Origin: Leucocoprinus leucothites | Taxonomy: Eukaryota > Basidiomycota > Agaricomycetes > Agaricales > Agaricaceae | Reading direction: 5' to 3' | Assembly: GCA_013368445.1 (NCBI GenBank) | Contig: JAACJO010000003.1 | Location: 1,426,001-1,490,000, forward strand | DNA: 64,000 bases | Shown: positions 36,924-49,900 of the stretch, piece after piece | How positions within the stretch are numbered: the first letter of the stretch is position 1 | Layout: every line of letters starts with the position of its first letter | Made by a program: the position numbers and the translations under genes | Notes under the pieces: model-generated | What the model saw: the letters and a program-made list of their open reading frames with translations, nothing else | Told to the model about the DNA's origin: nothing | Databases searched by the model: none

Positions 36924-38868
36924 AGGTAAGCATTTAATACATGCTGGGTTGCCAGTAAGTTGATAATATTCCCCGCTCGGGTATGCAAGGACTTAGGAGG
37001 GTCGCTGTCGGGGCTATAATTCCGGCGGATGGCAGCGATTGTCGGGAATGAGACTGATTGCTAGAGTAGTCATACCTTGAATGGTTATTATTTGTTTATT
37101 GCCTAAATGGCTCTTATCTCGCTACAGTCATATTCAGACTACAAGCTGAATACTGATGTACCTCAGCCCGGCCTTGACAACGATGCTTAGCGTCGCGTAC
37201 GAGCCACGTATGTTTCTAAATGCGAAAATAGACACACCTTGATGGATAGACCGAGGTGGACACATGCTAGCCTGCACGGTTCAGAGGAGTCGGCGATGCG
37301 ACCTATGCCAAGGCCCTAGGCTAGTTGAATAAGCCTCAATAGGTCTCAATCCCATGGTGTTATTGAGGGAATCACTTGGCTTGGTCACTGTGCCTACTGT
37401 CGAGTGAATGTGGGGTAAATGAGTGGACACTGGAAACAAGTTTTGGCGAGTCTCCGCCGGCGAATATGACGGAAAAAACCTGAGAGGTGCATTCGGCAAG
37501 GTACCTCGGCAAGCGAATTAGTACCTGCCATGACCATTACAAACGTTTGAGATACAGAGTACGGCTAATGTGGGCGGACGGTGTATGGAAATGAACAAAT
37601 TTACTGCATGACACATACACACAATGAAGCCGGCGTAAGTGCAATACTAAGTAGCGGCGGACAAGATATTCTAGTCTTGAAATTTTTTCCATTAAGTTAT
37701 TCCGAGAGAAAAGACGGCACAACGGCTTCGGTGCGAGTTGTGCGACTACCTTGTGGATTTTTGAGCCTGAAGGCCAGAAGTCGGATCTGGAGAAGCGCCT
37801 AAAAGCAAGAGTCTTCGCCGAAAATTTCGTAGTGTCTATCTTCGGGATAAACACGGCTCCCGTCGGTCTCGCAGCAGACACTGATTTATCCCTCCCTATT
37901 CATCTCAGCGTATCATTTATCCAGCCGATCTTTGAAACGAGCCGGCTACTCACCCCATACCCTCTAATCTGGTCAACAAGATGAAAAGTCACACAACCTC
38001 CTGGCATCATCCCCAGGAAGATGAGGCCAGTACAGAATGGACATAGCCCATCGTAGATACTGATACGAAATCACCAGGGAGCCTTGAGAGGGTTTGGCCT
38101 TATGAGTCAAACATGGTATTCTCAAACCCGACCAGAGTGAATTCATATCATGAAGACGGAGTGGCATCTGATTATCGCGATGTCACAGGCTGGAGACGGC
38201 GATATTTCCTGGATGTGACAACATAGTCATAGATCAACAAGCACAGCGCGACATATATCATTGGCTGACAGGTAGAGAGCAGCATCATAGTACGATTTGG
38301 CTCACTTATCAACGATCCGGCTACCGAAGCTCATGACGATGATGCTGTTAATAACGCTTCTGCATTGCCCGATCGCGCGAAGCGAGCCAAAGTCGGAAGA
38401 TACCAAAGGCAGCGCCTCCAATCATGTCACTCCAATCATTGACGTTCCTCGGGCAGAGATCGCGAAGTCGAAGGGTAGAAAAAAAATGCTCATGTATCAA
38501 GTGCTACTGACATCTGAGCGCAACGGCACAGTGGGCGCACCTGACTAGGATCTACCGACTTCGGAAACAAGAATAGAAATAGGAAAAAAAAATCGAAGCT
38601 AAGTCAGCCGCGGCTTGTTCGCTCCCCTTCCCGAGCGCACAGTCCGTGTCGGTCCCAGAGGCGTCGACACATGCTAGTTTAGCTCAGGTCCGAAGTGGAG
38701 CTCTGGCAGCACGCACTGTACATGGGGAGTCTTTCCCCTGAGGCGCCAATCACTATAACCAATCGGCTTAAACGGAGTTGACCAATATGATCCTCGCATC
38801 TGCTCTCAGTCCACATCTCCGGATTGTCGCGTTTTCAGGAATTCAGCCTCGAGCATGGGAGCTCAGCA

Positions 38869-39189
38869 TTAACTTGATCCCATGAGAACTATTGCAAGCG
38901 AACACGTTCCGCCCCGTGCGAAGGTAACAACGACGTCAGGCTGGGCAGGAGGTGTTGAATGGGTCAAGGGGTTCATCTTGTGGCCGGGGGCACTCTTGCC
39001 GGAGAGGGACGTTCCAAACCGAGATGCAACAGCTGCGTTGAGCACAAGACGTTCACGCATTTGCCGGGTCACTTCCGAATCAGGGTTTTTTTTGTTGAAC
39101 CTAAGCTGTTGCTCTTCAAATGAGGTGGTTGAAGTGAACCCTTCTCGGTCTGGTATCGAACGCGTGGCTTTTCCAGGGTTGCAACGCAC
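38869..39189 (-). pseudogene. Possible coding remnant in the gene-free tract
   Basis: A 106-codon frame on the - strand with protein-like composition: GFTSTTSFEEQQLRFNKKNP, then DSEVTRQMRERLVLNAAVAS and PAQPDVVVTFARGG. Many codons end in pyrimidine, as in the real genes nearby. A further open frame on the same strand (up to 39412) overlaps its upstream end in another frame, so a frameshift or an intron may join them. I recognise no family. It could be an old gene or transposon relic, and a chance frame is not excluded. Confidence 0.2.
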
Positions 39190-42100
39190 CCGAAACGGCA
39201 GCGGGAGCGCGGGAGATATTGATGACCCTCACACTCTCTATATTGCGGCCGCCGCCTCTGAGTAGGCCTTCAATGCCTCCGAGTTTCAGCTCGGAGGGAC
39301 TATACTTTACTGAACGTAACTCGCCCATGTGATCGAGGAAGCCGAAGAATATCACACGATGTGAAGAAGCAATAGAGAATTTTTGAATGTGATCACACGA
39401 TAGCTGTTCCAATGCTCAACTGTGTGCTCATAAGCACCCTCCCCAAGACCCCCGTGCATATAGGTCTTGTGTGAGAGAAACACCATGACGACTAGAACTA
39501 TGTACGGCGTCATGAGGCGTCATGGGAGGGATCCCATGGCACGAATAGTCTTCGGGTTTCGATACGGATGATCTGCTGTTGTAAGGTACGAGCGACTTTC
39601 CCCGCATTGTTAGCGCCCATTTGTGGCTCTCGTTCACATACAAGATCAGTATCACATTACAATTTCTCTCCGACATAGTATAATGAACTATTCGGATCGT
39701 ATTCGGAGCGAATGTCAAGCTACAGGTCAAGTTAAGAAAACTAGACTTTCCTCAACAGGCAGTATAGTATTAGTGCGCCACCAAGTACAATGACATTGTA
39801 TTTCATTAGTGTCTAACTCCGGCGGCCTCAAGATTATCAGACATACAAACCTGGTCAGCCTTTAGGTAGATACCTCTCTCTCTACACGGCCGCCGCCTTG
39901 AAGAACGGAGAATAGCACTAGCATGCAGCATTCATTTTAATACAGGTGCAGCTATTAGGAGCAAGCTACTTATGGCGGACTTGCCTCAGCTCGCCCGAGC
40001 GACATGGAAAAACTTCAAACTTCATAGTAGACTCGGGCGTAGATCATCCCAAGGACGTCAAAGCTAGTTACAAGTAAGTATTACATTCCAAGCACCACTT
40101 AGCCTCGATTCCCTCAAGCTAAACCCAATCGCTATTATTCGACTCGGTCTCCGAGTCTCGAATCCAATTAACCAACTAGCATCTCCGACCAACCACAGTC
40201 GTTCTAAAAATAACATCGAATCAGCATCCTCGGAGGCACATGCTCGAAAAAATGTATGGACTCGAAATTCTTCTGGGCTTCCACGACGAAGAGGTCCTTC
40301 GAAAAAAGAAGTAATCAGCGTAACTTATCAACCAGGTAGTGAGTGATATGAACTTGGGCTGCCTCGTCGATGATCGACTTCCCCGGGAATCCGCACCCTT
40401 CACCCTAGTAGTAGTAGATCGAGGGACAGAACCGGATATGACTGTAACGTGCTCCTCTCCCCATCCGCACCTCGTTCCTCTCCCCCCCGAAACCTGTCAT
40501 TCTTAGGATGGGTCGGATATACACCATGTGTCCGTGGAATGCACGGGTTTTATGAGCTCTCGTGGGGGTGGTGCTATTAGCAGATGAATGGGTCTATAAG
40601 CAAATGATGCACGATGAGGCTGATCATCACACCTCCCTCCCACTCGGAACTTGAGTCTATGTCCACTGTCCGGAGAGAGAAATTGGTTCGAAATCTATAT
40701 CACCCGAGTTCGAGGCTTCAATTGAAATGAATGAAAAAGGAAGTACCCATAGTTGAAAATTCTGAAGTTGATGTAGATCACGACTATACGAAATCACCGA
40801 CTGGACATTACTCGAAGAGAACGGACGAAATGTTTATATTGCATGCAATCATTGCGCTCTTGTCGTAGCTTACCGTGACTTACGGTGCAGTTCCCCAGAC
40901 TAGTATAGGCCAACTCCCACCCCCTATCCTACCAGCGCCTAGATTAAGTGCCATCAAGTACCTTCTCCCCGCGGATGAAACACTACGCAAAGCGAATTCG
41001 AACCACTTACCCTAGCTAGTAAAGATTATTATGTATAAGTTTAAAAGAAAAAATTGCCAAGCACACGGTGACCGACTGAATATCTGCCGTCCAATCATTG
41101 TCATTTGTCAAAGTCTAATTCAACTTACATATACATCCACAGAGGCTAAACAGCGCGGTGACCATGGAACTAAGAAGCCATGTGAATATGTAAGTATGTA
41201 AGTATGCAAGGGAACCTAGGCTCGTGCCATGGGGGATTGCCTCGACCTGACATGCGAATTGAAAAAAAGAAGCTGAAAATTGCCACCACTCGCAACCAGT
41301 CCTAAAATCGCCCCCAACTCTATCGAAAAGGGCGGGGTGGCACGAAAATTTAGTCATTTTTTAGAGTTTGGTGGTTCTCTCTACATTGTGTGTAAGGGAT
41401 TCTAGCGTAATGTCATAAAACATCTGACCTATTATACAACCTTGTTGACAAGACTTCTGCGGGCAAAGTCAAGTCTGTTGCTAGTACTATATCTCAAGTC
41501 GCCAAGACAGTAACCGTTTCGCGTTGAATCCCTCAACGTTTCCACTAAAATGGCGACATTTTAGTCAATCCAGTGACCGGCGGGGGCTAAACCACTGGCA
41601 CCTCCACCTTCGTCACCCTTTTTCCTTCTAAGGAAAGAGGTACAGTCTAGTGTGTCGCTTCCCCGCCGGCACGATACTGATAGACAGGTGTTGTGGCTTA
41701 ATACTATTCTGTGGCAATAACACACACCTCCGTCACCGAATATTATTACGGGTATACACACACTTAGCTGCAGTGGGGTAGGCACTAAGTAGAAGTAGAA
41801 GCAGGAGAAGAAGTTCCTCATTCCAAACAAATCAAGCTAAACCAGCACGGCAAATGTACACAAATAGCATTTAAATTTAAAAGCGCCTTGCGCCTTCAAT
41901 CAAAAACAGAATTTGGGTATACGCCAATTGGTGGCTCACTTCTGGCACTTTTAATGAACCAACTGTTCCGGGAGGGTGTAGTCCGAGGAGAGGGAGCGTG
42001 GGACGGGTGCACGGGGGAACAGGAAATTAAACCACCATCTCAGAGTCGTGGATGCCAAGCCGCGCGATGCACCTGAAATGGCGCAGCCTACTACTGGCAG

Positions 42101-42545
42101 TAAGCACCTACTGCATCTGCACCAGTAACTGGTACTGAGTCACTTGGAATACTATAAGAGTAGTTGGAATACCATAGTGATGGACGGTGAAGAGTGGGTA
42201 CTGTAAAGCCATCATGCGATGATGCAGTTCGAAGTAGTAGTAATGTGATACCCCAGAGATTGACGCTGAGCAGCGGTGTGGTGTACACAGCCTACCACTA
42301 GGCGTCTCAGCCACGAACTGCTCTTCTAACTTGACCCTAGTACGTAGCCGCCGGATTTACAAGCCGCAGAGGGGTTTGGCCGCAGGGAGTCACGAGGAGG
42401 TGGCAACAAATAGAAGTGCTTACTATGCATTGTGGCATTCCGGAGGGGAGAGGATCGTGACCACTGTGTCAATTGTTTTACTCCGAGTGTGGGGTAGTGT
42501 CGATGGGGGACAGGAGGATTGTGGGGTCCTAGAAAGGGGTAGAGG

Positions 42546-42592
42546 CGGTAAGTACGGATAAAGGGGAGAGGAACACCGTACCGTACTTACCG
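42546..42592. repeat. 12-bp inverted repeat, 23-bp spacer
   Basis: Arms CGGTAAGTACGG (42546-42557) and CCGTACTTACCG (42581-42592) are exact reverse complements. They are in non-coding sequence with no neighbouring gene. Confidence 0.85.
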
Positions 42593-45067
42593 TACGTCGG
42601 CCTTAGTAGTTAATCATGTGTACTTGACAGTAATCCGCAGTGATTAGGTTGGATGGTCATAAATGAAAAGGTGAGACTCAGGAAAAAGGAGTTGCGAGCG
42701 GATAGGCTGATCCATCCCAGGGGGGGGGGAGTGTGTCGGAGGAGAAAGAGATCAGGAGACTTCACGACTCTCTGTAGTCAAGTGGTTCATTAAACAAATG
42801 ACTCGCCAACCACACACACCAATCAGATAAGTATGGTGGAAAAAAGTCTATATAACGTGATGCCTGATGGCATGCATATGTAATTAAAGCAAAGAAGAGA
42901 GGGGGGCGGGCGGGGCACTCTGTATCAGGATTCTTCTTCACTTGTGCCTCTGGGAAGCTCGGCACTGGCGGACAGTTGGCAGAGTGGCTCGGAAGCAGAT
43001 AAAGTAAGTAGTCAAGATAACGAACCGGGCATGTGTACATATGCACACAGTTAGGGAAGAGCTTCCCACCCTGTTCAATCACTTCTACGCATATGCATGG
43101 CGATAATTTCCCTCCCAGCATGTGCATGAGGTGGGGGGCATGGATGCCGTTTGATACGACGTGTGCGACTCGGCATGAGAGTAGATAAGCCATTGGATAG
43201 CGGTCTTGGCGGCCCGCGGCGGGTTTGGGTGTAGGGGCAAGGAGTGCGTACGGCAGAGCACGGAAAAGGCGGCTTCCATACGGTTTTGAACTGAACTAAA
43301 AGAAGAAATTCGAGAGATTTAGAACCCACGCGAAGGTTATTGCTTTTTCGACGTGCTTCGTTGATCATCTCTGTTTTCTTTTGCCTACTTGGTCAGCTCA
43401 AGACCCACTGCGCTGGTTATGTTAGTTTCAAGACCGCAATAATCTACGCCGGCGTCATCATTGGGCAATGAAGTATTTGATTAAATTTGATGGATATTAG
43501 GTTCACAACGCCGCTGGGTTTCAAAAACCTGTCAATGAGCGTTGTAGCAGTTGTACGGGGAGTTTGACAAAAGTCCGTTGATGCGTTGTCCTGTGTAAGC
43601 GCGGCGATAATTGCCTTGTTGCTAAAAAAACTTCGCGTATGAAGAGAAGATACTACTCGTTTTGAGCCGTCGCTTGATGATGAACTGAGCGGTAAGAGAT
43701 ATTTCAGGTTTGCGGGGCAAATTGGAGTAACAGAGTTGGCGAATCCGCATTTAATTTCCTAGAGATAGATTCTCAGCTACGCAGCCTAGAGAGGGAGAGT
43801 TATAGTGCAAGACTTGATGGAGAATCTAGGTACGCCACTGATGCGATGAACAAGTACAGAGAGTGAAACGATGATTTAGTATCTTTGCCAAGGGAGGGAT
43901 TTGGGTTTGGGGATAAATACGGAGAAGGATAAGATTCGGAGTCGAAGAGACAGCGTAGCACTACGGGGGAGGGGGGGAGTCGAGTAAGCCATCAGGGTGA
44001 CCTAACTTGGAAAGAGAACCAGTGAACCGCTCAATGGGTGGGAGCATTCGGTGTTGATTGACTGAAATAAGCAGTAACACAGCGGCTGTACCCGATTTAC
44101 TTTACCCCTCGATTGTGATCACAATGCGGGGATGAAAGATGAAAATACATATACAGGTGTAGAAAGCACGGGCGTTGACAAAGCCAGAACATGGGTAAAA
44201 AAAAAAACGCCTGGCTATCAGCGGCTCGTCGCAAGTTGCCAGCTGAGATAAAATTGACGCACGGGGTTTAGGATGACTCGTGTGGGCGCCGTCGATGATG
44301 TCGGAATCAAGGAAATTGGTGGAATCAACTGGTAGATGGCCGGCTGAACGAGTTGATAACTCGATTAGACCCCTTGTTGATCGTTGGATGGAAAGATGAT
44401 GTATGAGGTTTAGGTTGATTCGGGCGTCACTATTCATACATTCGTCATGGCAAGACAGACATCGCGGGGATGGTGGTTAAAGCAGGCTGATGTTGATTTG
44501 AGTTGTGTCTCAGGCTGTGATTACGGACAGGCACCAAAAGTTGATGTACAAGTATATTCATATGCAACACACAGGACAGCAGAGCGAGGCCGGGACAGGC
44601 AGACAGTAACCATGTGTAATTCATGGATTGGCAGGGAGGCAGGGAGGTTACCACAGGGAAACGTGAAACAAAGAGAGCCGGAAGCGTATGATAGCGTTGA
44701 ATGGGAGTTTGTGGGTCTGAGAGCCCGAAAAGCGGAGTGGCGAGTGTATGCATGGGATAATCTATTCACGGGAGGTGGAATGGATAATAGCATCCGAAAG
44801 TGCCACGAAAAACATGCGCAGCTGACAAACAACTAGAGTCAAGACTAGGTACGCGAGAGGAGTGATGGCCAGAATTTCGCCGACAAGATGCGGGGCGAGG
44901 ATAGAGAGGGTGGCGGGAGCAACGTCGCGAGGGCTGTAGGCGGGCGAGAGTAGGGGGGCGAGGCACTTTCGGCCTCACACCGGAAAAACTCTGCGGAATG
45001 TGCCGGTTGACCTAATCACCGCGGGAAGTGAAAGCGCGCTCAGCTCCCAGCTTCCTCTCTTGTCGGA

Positions 45068-45073
45068 CACGTG
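45068..45073. promoter_or_regulatory. CACGTG site upstream of the ECL1-like gene
   Basis: Perfect E-box palindrome 388 bp before the ATG at 45461. Its role is inferred from position only. Confidence 0.3.
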
Positions 45074-45460
45074 ATGGCCGACCGTGCATACAATGCGCCT
45101 TTCAGGAGACACTCAAAGTAATATATTCCATGCATGGTCAGGCAACAGCAGCGAGTTGTAGAGGGCGCAGAGGACCAATAGGGGACGAGAACCGCGGGAC
45201 CTCGGTGAGGACCGCGTTTGGCTAGAGCCGGGTCATCGGGACGGGCTGGGTAGACGTGGGTCGCAAGTGTGGAGAACGAACCAGCTCATGCAGATCTTGA
45301 GATGAGAGATCCAGGGGAGATTCCAGGTCTGTTTTTGGACACCCGGATCGGGAGGTCACATCGTCACACGGCAAGTGACGAAACCTCTCCGTGCATTCGT
45401 TTATAAGAAAGAAGCAACATGCGACTCTCATTCCGTTCTCATCCCCGCTCTTAGCTCGCC

Positions 45461-46901
45461 ATGGAATTCGAGGCAGCATTTTGTCCCGCATGTAGCAGGC
45501 TCATAGAGCCCAAGCGCACCACCGTCCCTGTCAATCCTCCCCAGCCCCGCACACCAGCCCCGCCTCCCACCTCGCCCCAGTCCTCTCGTAAGTACCCCAC
45601 CCCCTTCCTTATCCTGTTTCCCTAGCTTACTCTTTTCCAGCTTCCAAGAAGGAGAAGAACGCAACTCGCAAACCTGCTGCCCGCACTCGCGGCGGACTCG
45701 TACAAGGCACTGGCAGGATGAAGCCTAATGGCACCATCAAGCGGACTGATTCCGCTTCGTCAAAGTCCCAACAATCGTCCCAGAATCCACCAAAGCCGAT
45801 CAAGTATCGAACAATCATCGACCAGGGGCCTCTTCCCCTGTATTGCTCCGAAGAGTGTAGGCGGTTGGATGACAAGTCGTCATCTGGATCGGTTGGCACT
45901 GAAAGCTCGAGTTCGTCTTCTATCCCTTCCGAGTCCTCTATCGCCACCGCCAGTTCGGCAGCCTACGAGCAGGGCTCCATTCCCCAGATTGCCGACCAGC
46001 CTCGGTACTCCTCTCCCTCTGTCGCCGTTCTTGCCAAGCTCTACAACTTCCCCCCTCCTCCACCACCCGCCCCTATCTCCTATGAGGATCCCGAGCCGTG
46101 CCGTGCTCCTCTAGGCGATAATGGTCTCATCATGGCCGGTCGTTATCTCCGAGAACTCTGTTCAGAGCCCGCCAAACCCCAAACCAGCCGCTACCGTGCC
46201 CCCGTCGAACCACCCAAGACAATCCCCGGCTGGAATGACGGCAGTCATGCTTGGAGGTCTTGCCTTTACAATCTCTCTGCTCCTGCGCCCACTCCTCAAC
46301 CCAAGAAGAAGAAGATTGTCCGCTCTCAGCTCGGCGATGCATCCATTCGCAGCCCTTCTTCGACATCTCTCCCCGATGACAACAGCATCATGCTCAACAA
46401 GTACGCCGAATCGCTTACCCGCCGCTCTGGAACCATCTCCCCCTCTTCCGAAGCCACCGCGGTCAGGCGCGAGAGGTCCCTCCTCCCGCCCGGTGCTGAA
46501 GGCAAACTCCTTGTTCCCGATGTCACGCTCAGGGTTCGCACTGGTTCGAGTAGCTCCGTTGCGACTCGTAGTCCGGTCTCTAGCGAGTCTGGCGATGATG
46601 ACACTGCTAGCAAGTGTGATAGCCCCAAATCTCCTCTATCTCCCCGACGACCTGTCCCAGAGAGTGAGTAACAGTCTTTCGAATTTAGGGAGCGCACAAT
46701 ATTGACTTTTATCTTCTAGCACGTTCGTGGTCGTATGATAACTTGAAGACCTACGATCTGATGCCCATGCCTTCAAAGAAGGAAAAGCGTACTCAGATTA
46801 GTATCGTTGATGGAAAGGAGGTCCGAGTTGAATACGAGGTTGAGGTCCAACAGCCTCTCAAGAGGCTGTTCTTATTCTCCGCTCCTGTGAGATCCACTTG
46901 A
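45461..46901 (+). CDS. Ecl1-type life-span regulatory factor
   Basis: Three exons (45461-45587, 45641-46663, 46720-46901) sum to 1332 nt, 443 residues. The N-terminus opens MEFEAAFCPACSRLIEPK, and after a Pro-rich stretch comes LPLYCSEECRRLD. This C-x2-C ... C-x3-C zinc-knuckle pattern defines the Ecl1 family, which in fission yeast extends chronological lifespan and responds to nutrient and metal stress. Yeast proteins are short; the basidiomycete version carries a long disordered Ser/Pro-rich tail, here with PPPPPPAP and many SP/TP sites, and ends in a conserved-looking segment (RSWSYDNLKTYDLMPMPSKK). Likely nuclear. It stands alone between two gene-free tracts. The ATG is supported by the immediate Cys motif. 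Confidence 0.85.
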
Positions 46902-49900
46902 GCATTGCATGTCTTCATCGCACACCGGGCATATTTTCCTTCGATTTCTCTATCCTACTTTCGCCTACTGCTTTCGCTTGCATCGTCTTGTTACCCCCAT
47001 GGCATCATTCATACCCCGCCACGACCTCTTACGACCTTCGCAACTATTCTACCGCACTTTTGACCTCGGCATTCGACACTCGCAATTTCTGATGACCATT
47101 TTTTATGATACCCTTGCTTATTCTTATCCTCGTATTGCACTTGCCCGTGCCACTATCCTTCCCTTAATGCGACCTCCCTCTCTCTCCTCACTGGATTCTC
47201 CGGTTCCCTCAGCACTCAATGGGTTGGCTCTGCTCCTCGTAGGAGGAGGCGTAGCATCGTCATGTTTGATGCACCGTCTCAAACAAAAAATGTACCATCG
47301 TCTTTTCTTTTTTGTTCTGTGTATGATATCCCGCCAATTTGGCCTATGTATATTTGTAACATTATTCAAAGCTTTTGGGTAGCATAGTTGGTAGTCACGA
47401 ACTTTTCTTCGCATAATGGTTCTTTACGATTTTTACCTAGTTGACTTAAGGTTTTTGGGATTAAATGACAAATTTTCAACGGGCTTCACGAGTAATCTTC
47501 ACTTGTGTGATCATCTGAGTTGTCCGAGTAAATAAGCTGCCTTCTTTGACTTGACTAAGTAGACTAATACCGGCGGAGTAGCACTTCACCGCGTAAGCGC
47601 CCTCCTGTATCTCGTTGATCACCCAAAAACAATATAACCCCTAACTAGCATCGACGAAAGTGTACTAGCGTCCTTCTGTTCCTGTCAACGATTGGACGGA
47701 CAACGTAAATGACTACCCCATTCGACACAACAACAACGACCACAACAGGCTCGGACAGATCTCTGAATGGTACACCAACCCTCTCTCCGATTGCGGGCAG
47801 GTGGACAGTTGAAGGTGTCCCCGGAACGGAAACGGGCGGCAGTGGCGGTAGCAGCACTGTGGTAGCCATTCTTGAGCTTGATTGGCTGAATGGGGGTGAG
47901 CCCTCCGGTGATTCTGAGACTTCACAAGGGCCAGGCCCCCTCTTGCCTCTCTCAGGACATTGCCAGTATAGGGAATCGTCGACTTTTAAAGGCGTGTTAC
48001 CTCCTCTGGACGATTTGATTGGGTCGTTTTTGTTATACTCGCACACTTTTAGGGGTAGAGTAGTTTGGGCCAGTGAGAATTGAAGAGAGTTCTCCCGAGA
48101 AAATTCGACCCACGACTCGTGGATGTCGTTCTCAGAGTGTGCGATTTTCGTGTGAGCTGGAGAGCTTGATGTGGGTTCTGGTTGTCTGAGAGTTCTTTTG
48201 TGTGTGTGTGCATTCTGGTGCGCAATTGTCTAATTGTGGGGGGGCCTCGGGCGTCGCCGGTATAACCGCATATCATTTACGAGTAGGGGTGGTCCAACTG
48301 TACTACTTTACTGTACGATATGGGAGTGAGTTTTTCTTTTTTGTCGTTCCTCTGGACTTTTCGAAAGGTTATCCAAGAGTGGGTCGGAACTAGTACTTGG
48401 TATTATTAAGTGGAATGGACGAGGCAATCGGGCTTATGTTACTTATGCATGATGGTATAACTTTTTGAGACACTGAGGAGGCTAACGGGCTCGTGATGAT
48501 AGCCTTTTTATTGTGAGACGCTATGACTCGGCCACCACCATCGACTGGTGGCTGACTGTGCAACTGCGAGACTCTATAGTACTGTGCATGTGAGTGTTCT
48601 GACCTCTCGATCGGTGGTGGCTGGTCAACCTTCTTAGACTACTGTGACCATAAGTCCCGATGATAAGTCGATGAGCTCTTGGTTTTCAAACAGTCTTCGT
48701 ATGCTTCTATTTTAGAGTTCATCGAGTTTATACCCTTAATCGTAGACACACGAGAATAAGACCCGCATGTGGCGAACAGCATGCTTTTCAATCGAAAGCA
48801 TATACCCCCGGTGTCCAGATTAGGATGCAATAGTTTTGAGTCCGCGTCGCGCAAGCAAAGCAGCCAGAGTGTGCAGTGTGTATACACGCACACACGGCGG
48901 CCGAGATATGGGAAACCCAAAAAAGGCGACTGCTTTCAGCCACCAAGTATAAATTAGCACTAAGTAGCTGACGGTATTGATTGAGATACTTAGGCATCGT
49001 AAGGTGTTTCAACGGAGACCGGGTATTTGAGCCGATTACACTCAGAATCTGGCTCAGACCGAGCCTTGTCAGGGATGTTGTCAGTGTTGCCAGTACATCT
49101 TGCCGTTAAGAAAATTGAGTTTTTACGTGCGTCTAAAAGCGTATAGAAAAACTGTATGTAGATATTCGGGGCAGTTTACATATTTGATTTCTGGGGTACG
49201 GACCTAGTACTATAGAGATCTGTTGAATAGGTTGTATAATGATGCGATCTCGCGAGAGGCCGACCTTTTTACATAGGCAGATCATCGTTTTTGGTTTGGT
49301 CGGTCCTTCCAGTGGCTTAACGCCGGGAAACTTGCACACCTGCCGCCGTCATGTGTACTATAGAGACAATTTTACATATTTCCCCGCCCTCCCTGAACGT
49401 GGCCGGGACTATTCAATATATTGAGTTGGGCGGGAGGGTTACTTGGACTAGTAACTACCACGCGTCTTGAGTGAATGTAGATAGACGCCATACCGTCGGG
49501 GTTTAGATCTAAAATAATTGGGGTGGTAGGCAAGCTATCGAATGGTGCTTATAGTTTATGGTGCGACGCGGAGACTCAACTGAACTAGAACGTCGGGTTC
49601 GTATTCAAAGTAGGTGGTGCCTAGTTGCCGACGTTACTCCGAGCACCGACGCGACTAGTCGGTAATACTACGACACACCATAAGTAGATGCTGCTTATAT
49701 CTTAGTCGTAGACTGGCAGATAGTACTAGTAAAAACGGCGGCCATGCGTGAACCATCCATCACCGACTGTTTTACATCAGCTGGTTTGCGAAAATTTAAA
49801 TGAGTACACAGACTACTTAATGTTTGAGGAACATGAACATCATGCCAGATAACCATGTGGCACGAGGAGAGCGGAAATGAGCTTAGAGAACACGTTCAGA

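Larger units (their letters stand above)
30453..45460. other. 15-kb gene-free tract of unassigned sequence
   Basis: No recognisable intact gene was found between the OGFr gene and the ECL1-like gene. Open frames are short, mostly overlap on both strands and lack family motifs. Exceptions that read more like coding sequence are an 88-codon frame at 32800-33066 (+) and a frame at 38869-39189 (-). The tract holds a (TTA)n microsatellite at 31361, perfect inverted repeats at 36326, 36886 and 42546, and a G10 run near 42721. No reverse transcriptase, integrase or transposase motif and no LTR pair could be recognised by eye. Old, decayed transposon or heterochromatic DNA is the most likely content; the last few hundred bases before 45461 should include the ECL1-like promoter. 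Confidence 0.6.

Noticed and set aside
42762..43193. 143-codon - strand open frame, among the longest in the first gene-free tract
   Set aside because: Cys/His/Pro-rich composition, no recognisable motif, overlapping frames on the same strand; treated as chance.
44447..44836. 129-codon + strand open frame with long antisense frames
   Set aside because: Open on both strands, no family motif, typical of stop-poor GC-richer sequence.
46326..46705. Alternate frames (+ and -) inside the ECL1-like second exon
   Set aside because: Shadows of the real frame, which alone contains the Cys motif and splices cleanly to both neighbouring exons.
48530..48556. Inverted repeat GCCACCA / TGGTGGC
   Set aside because: Seven-base arms in sequence where related GGTGGTGG triplets recur nearby; not distinguishable from chance.
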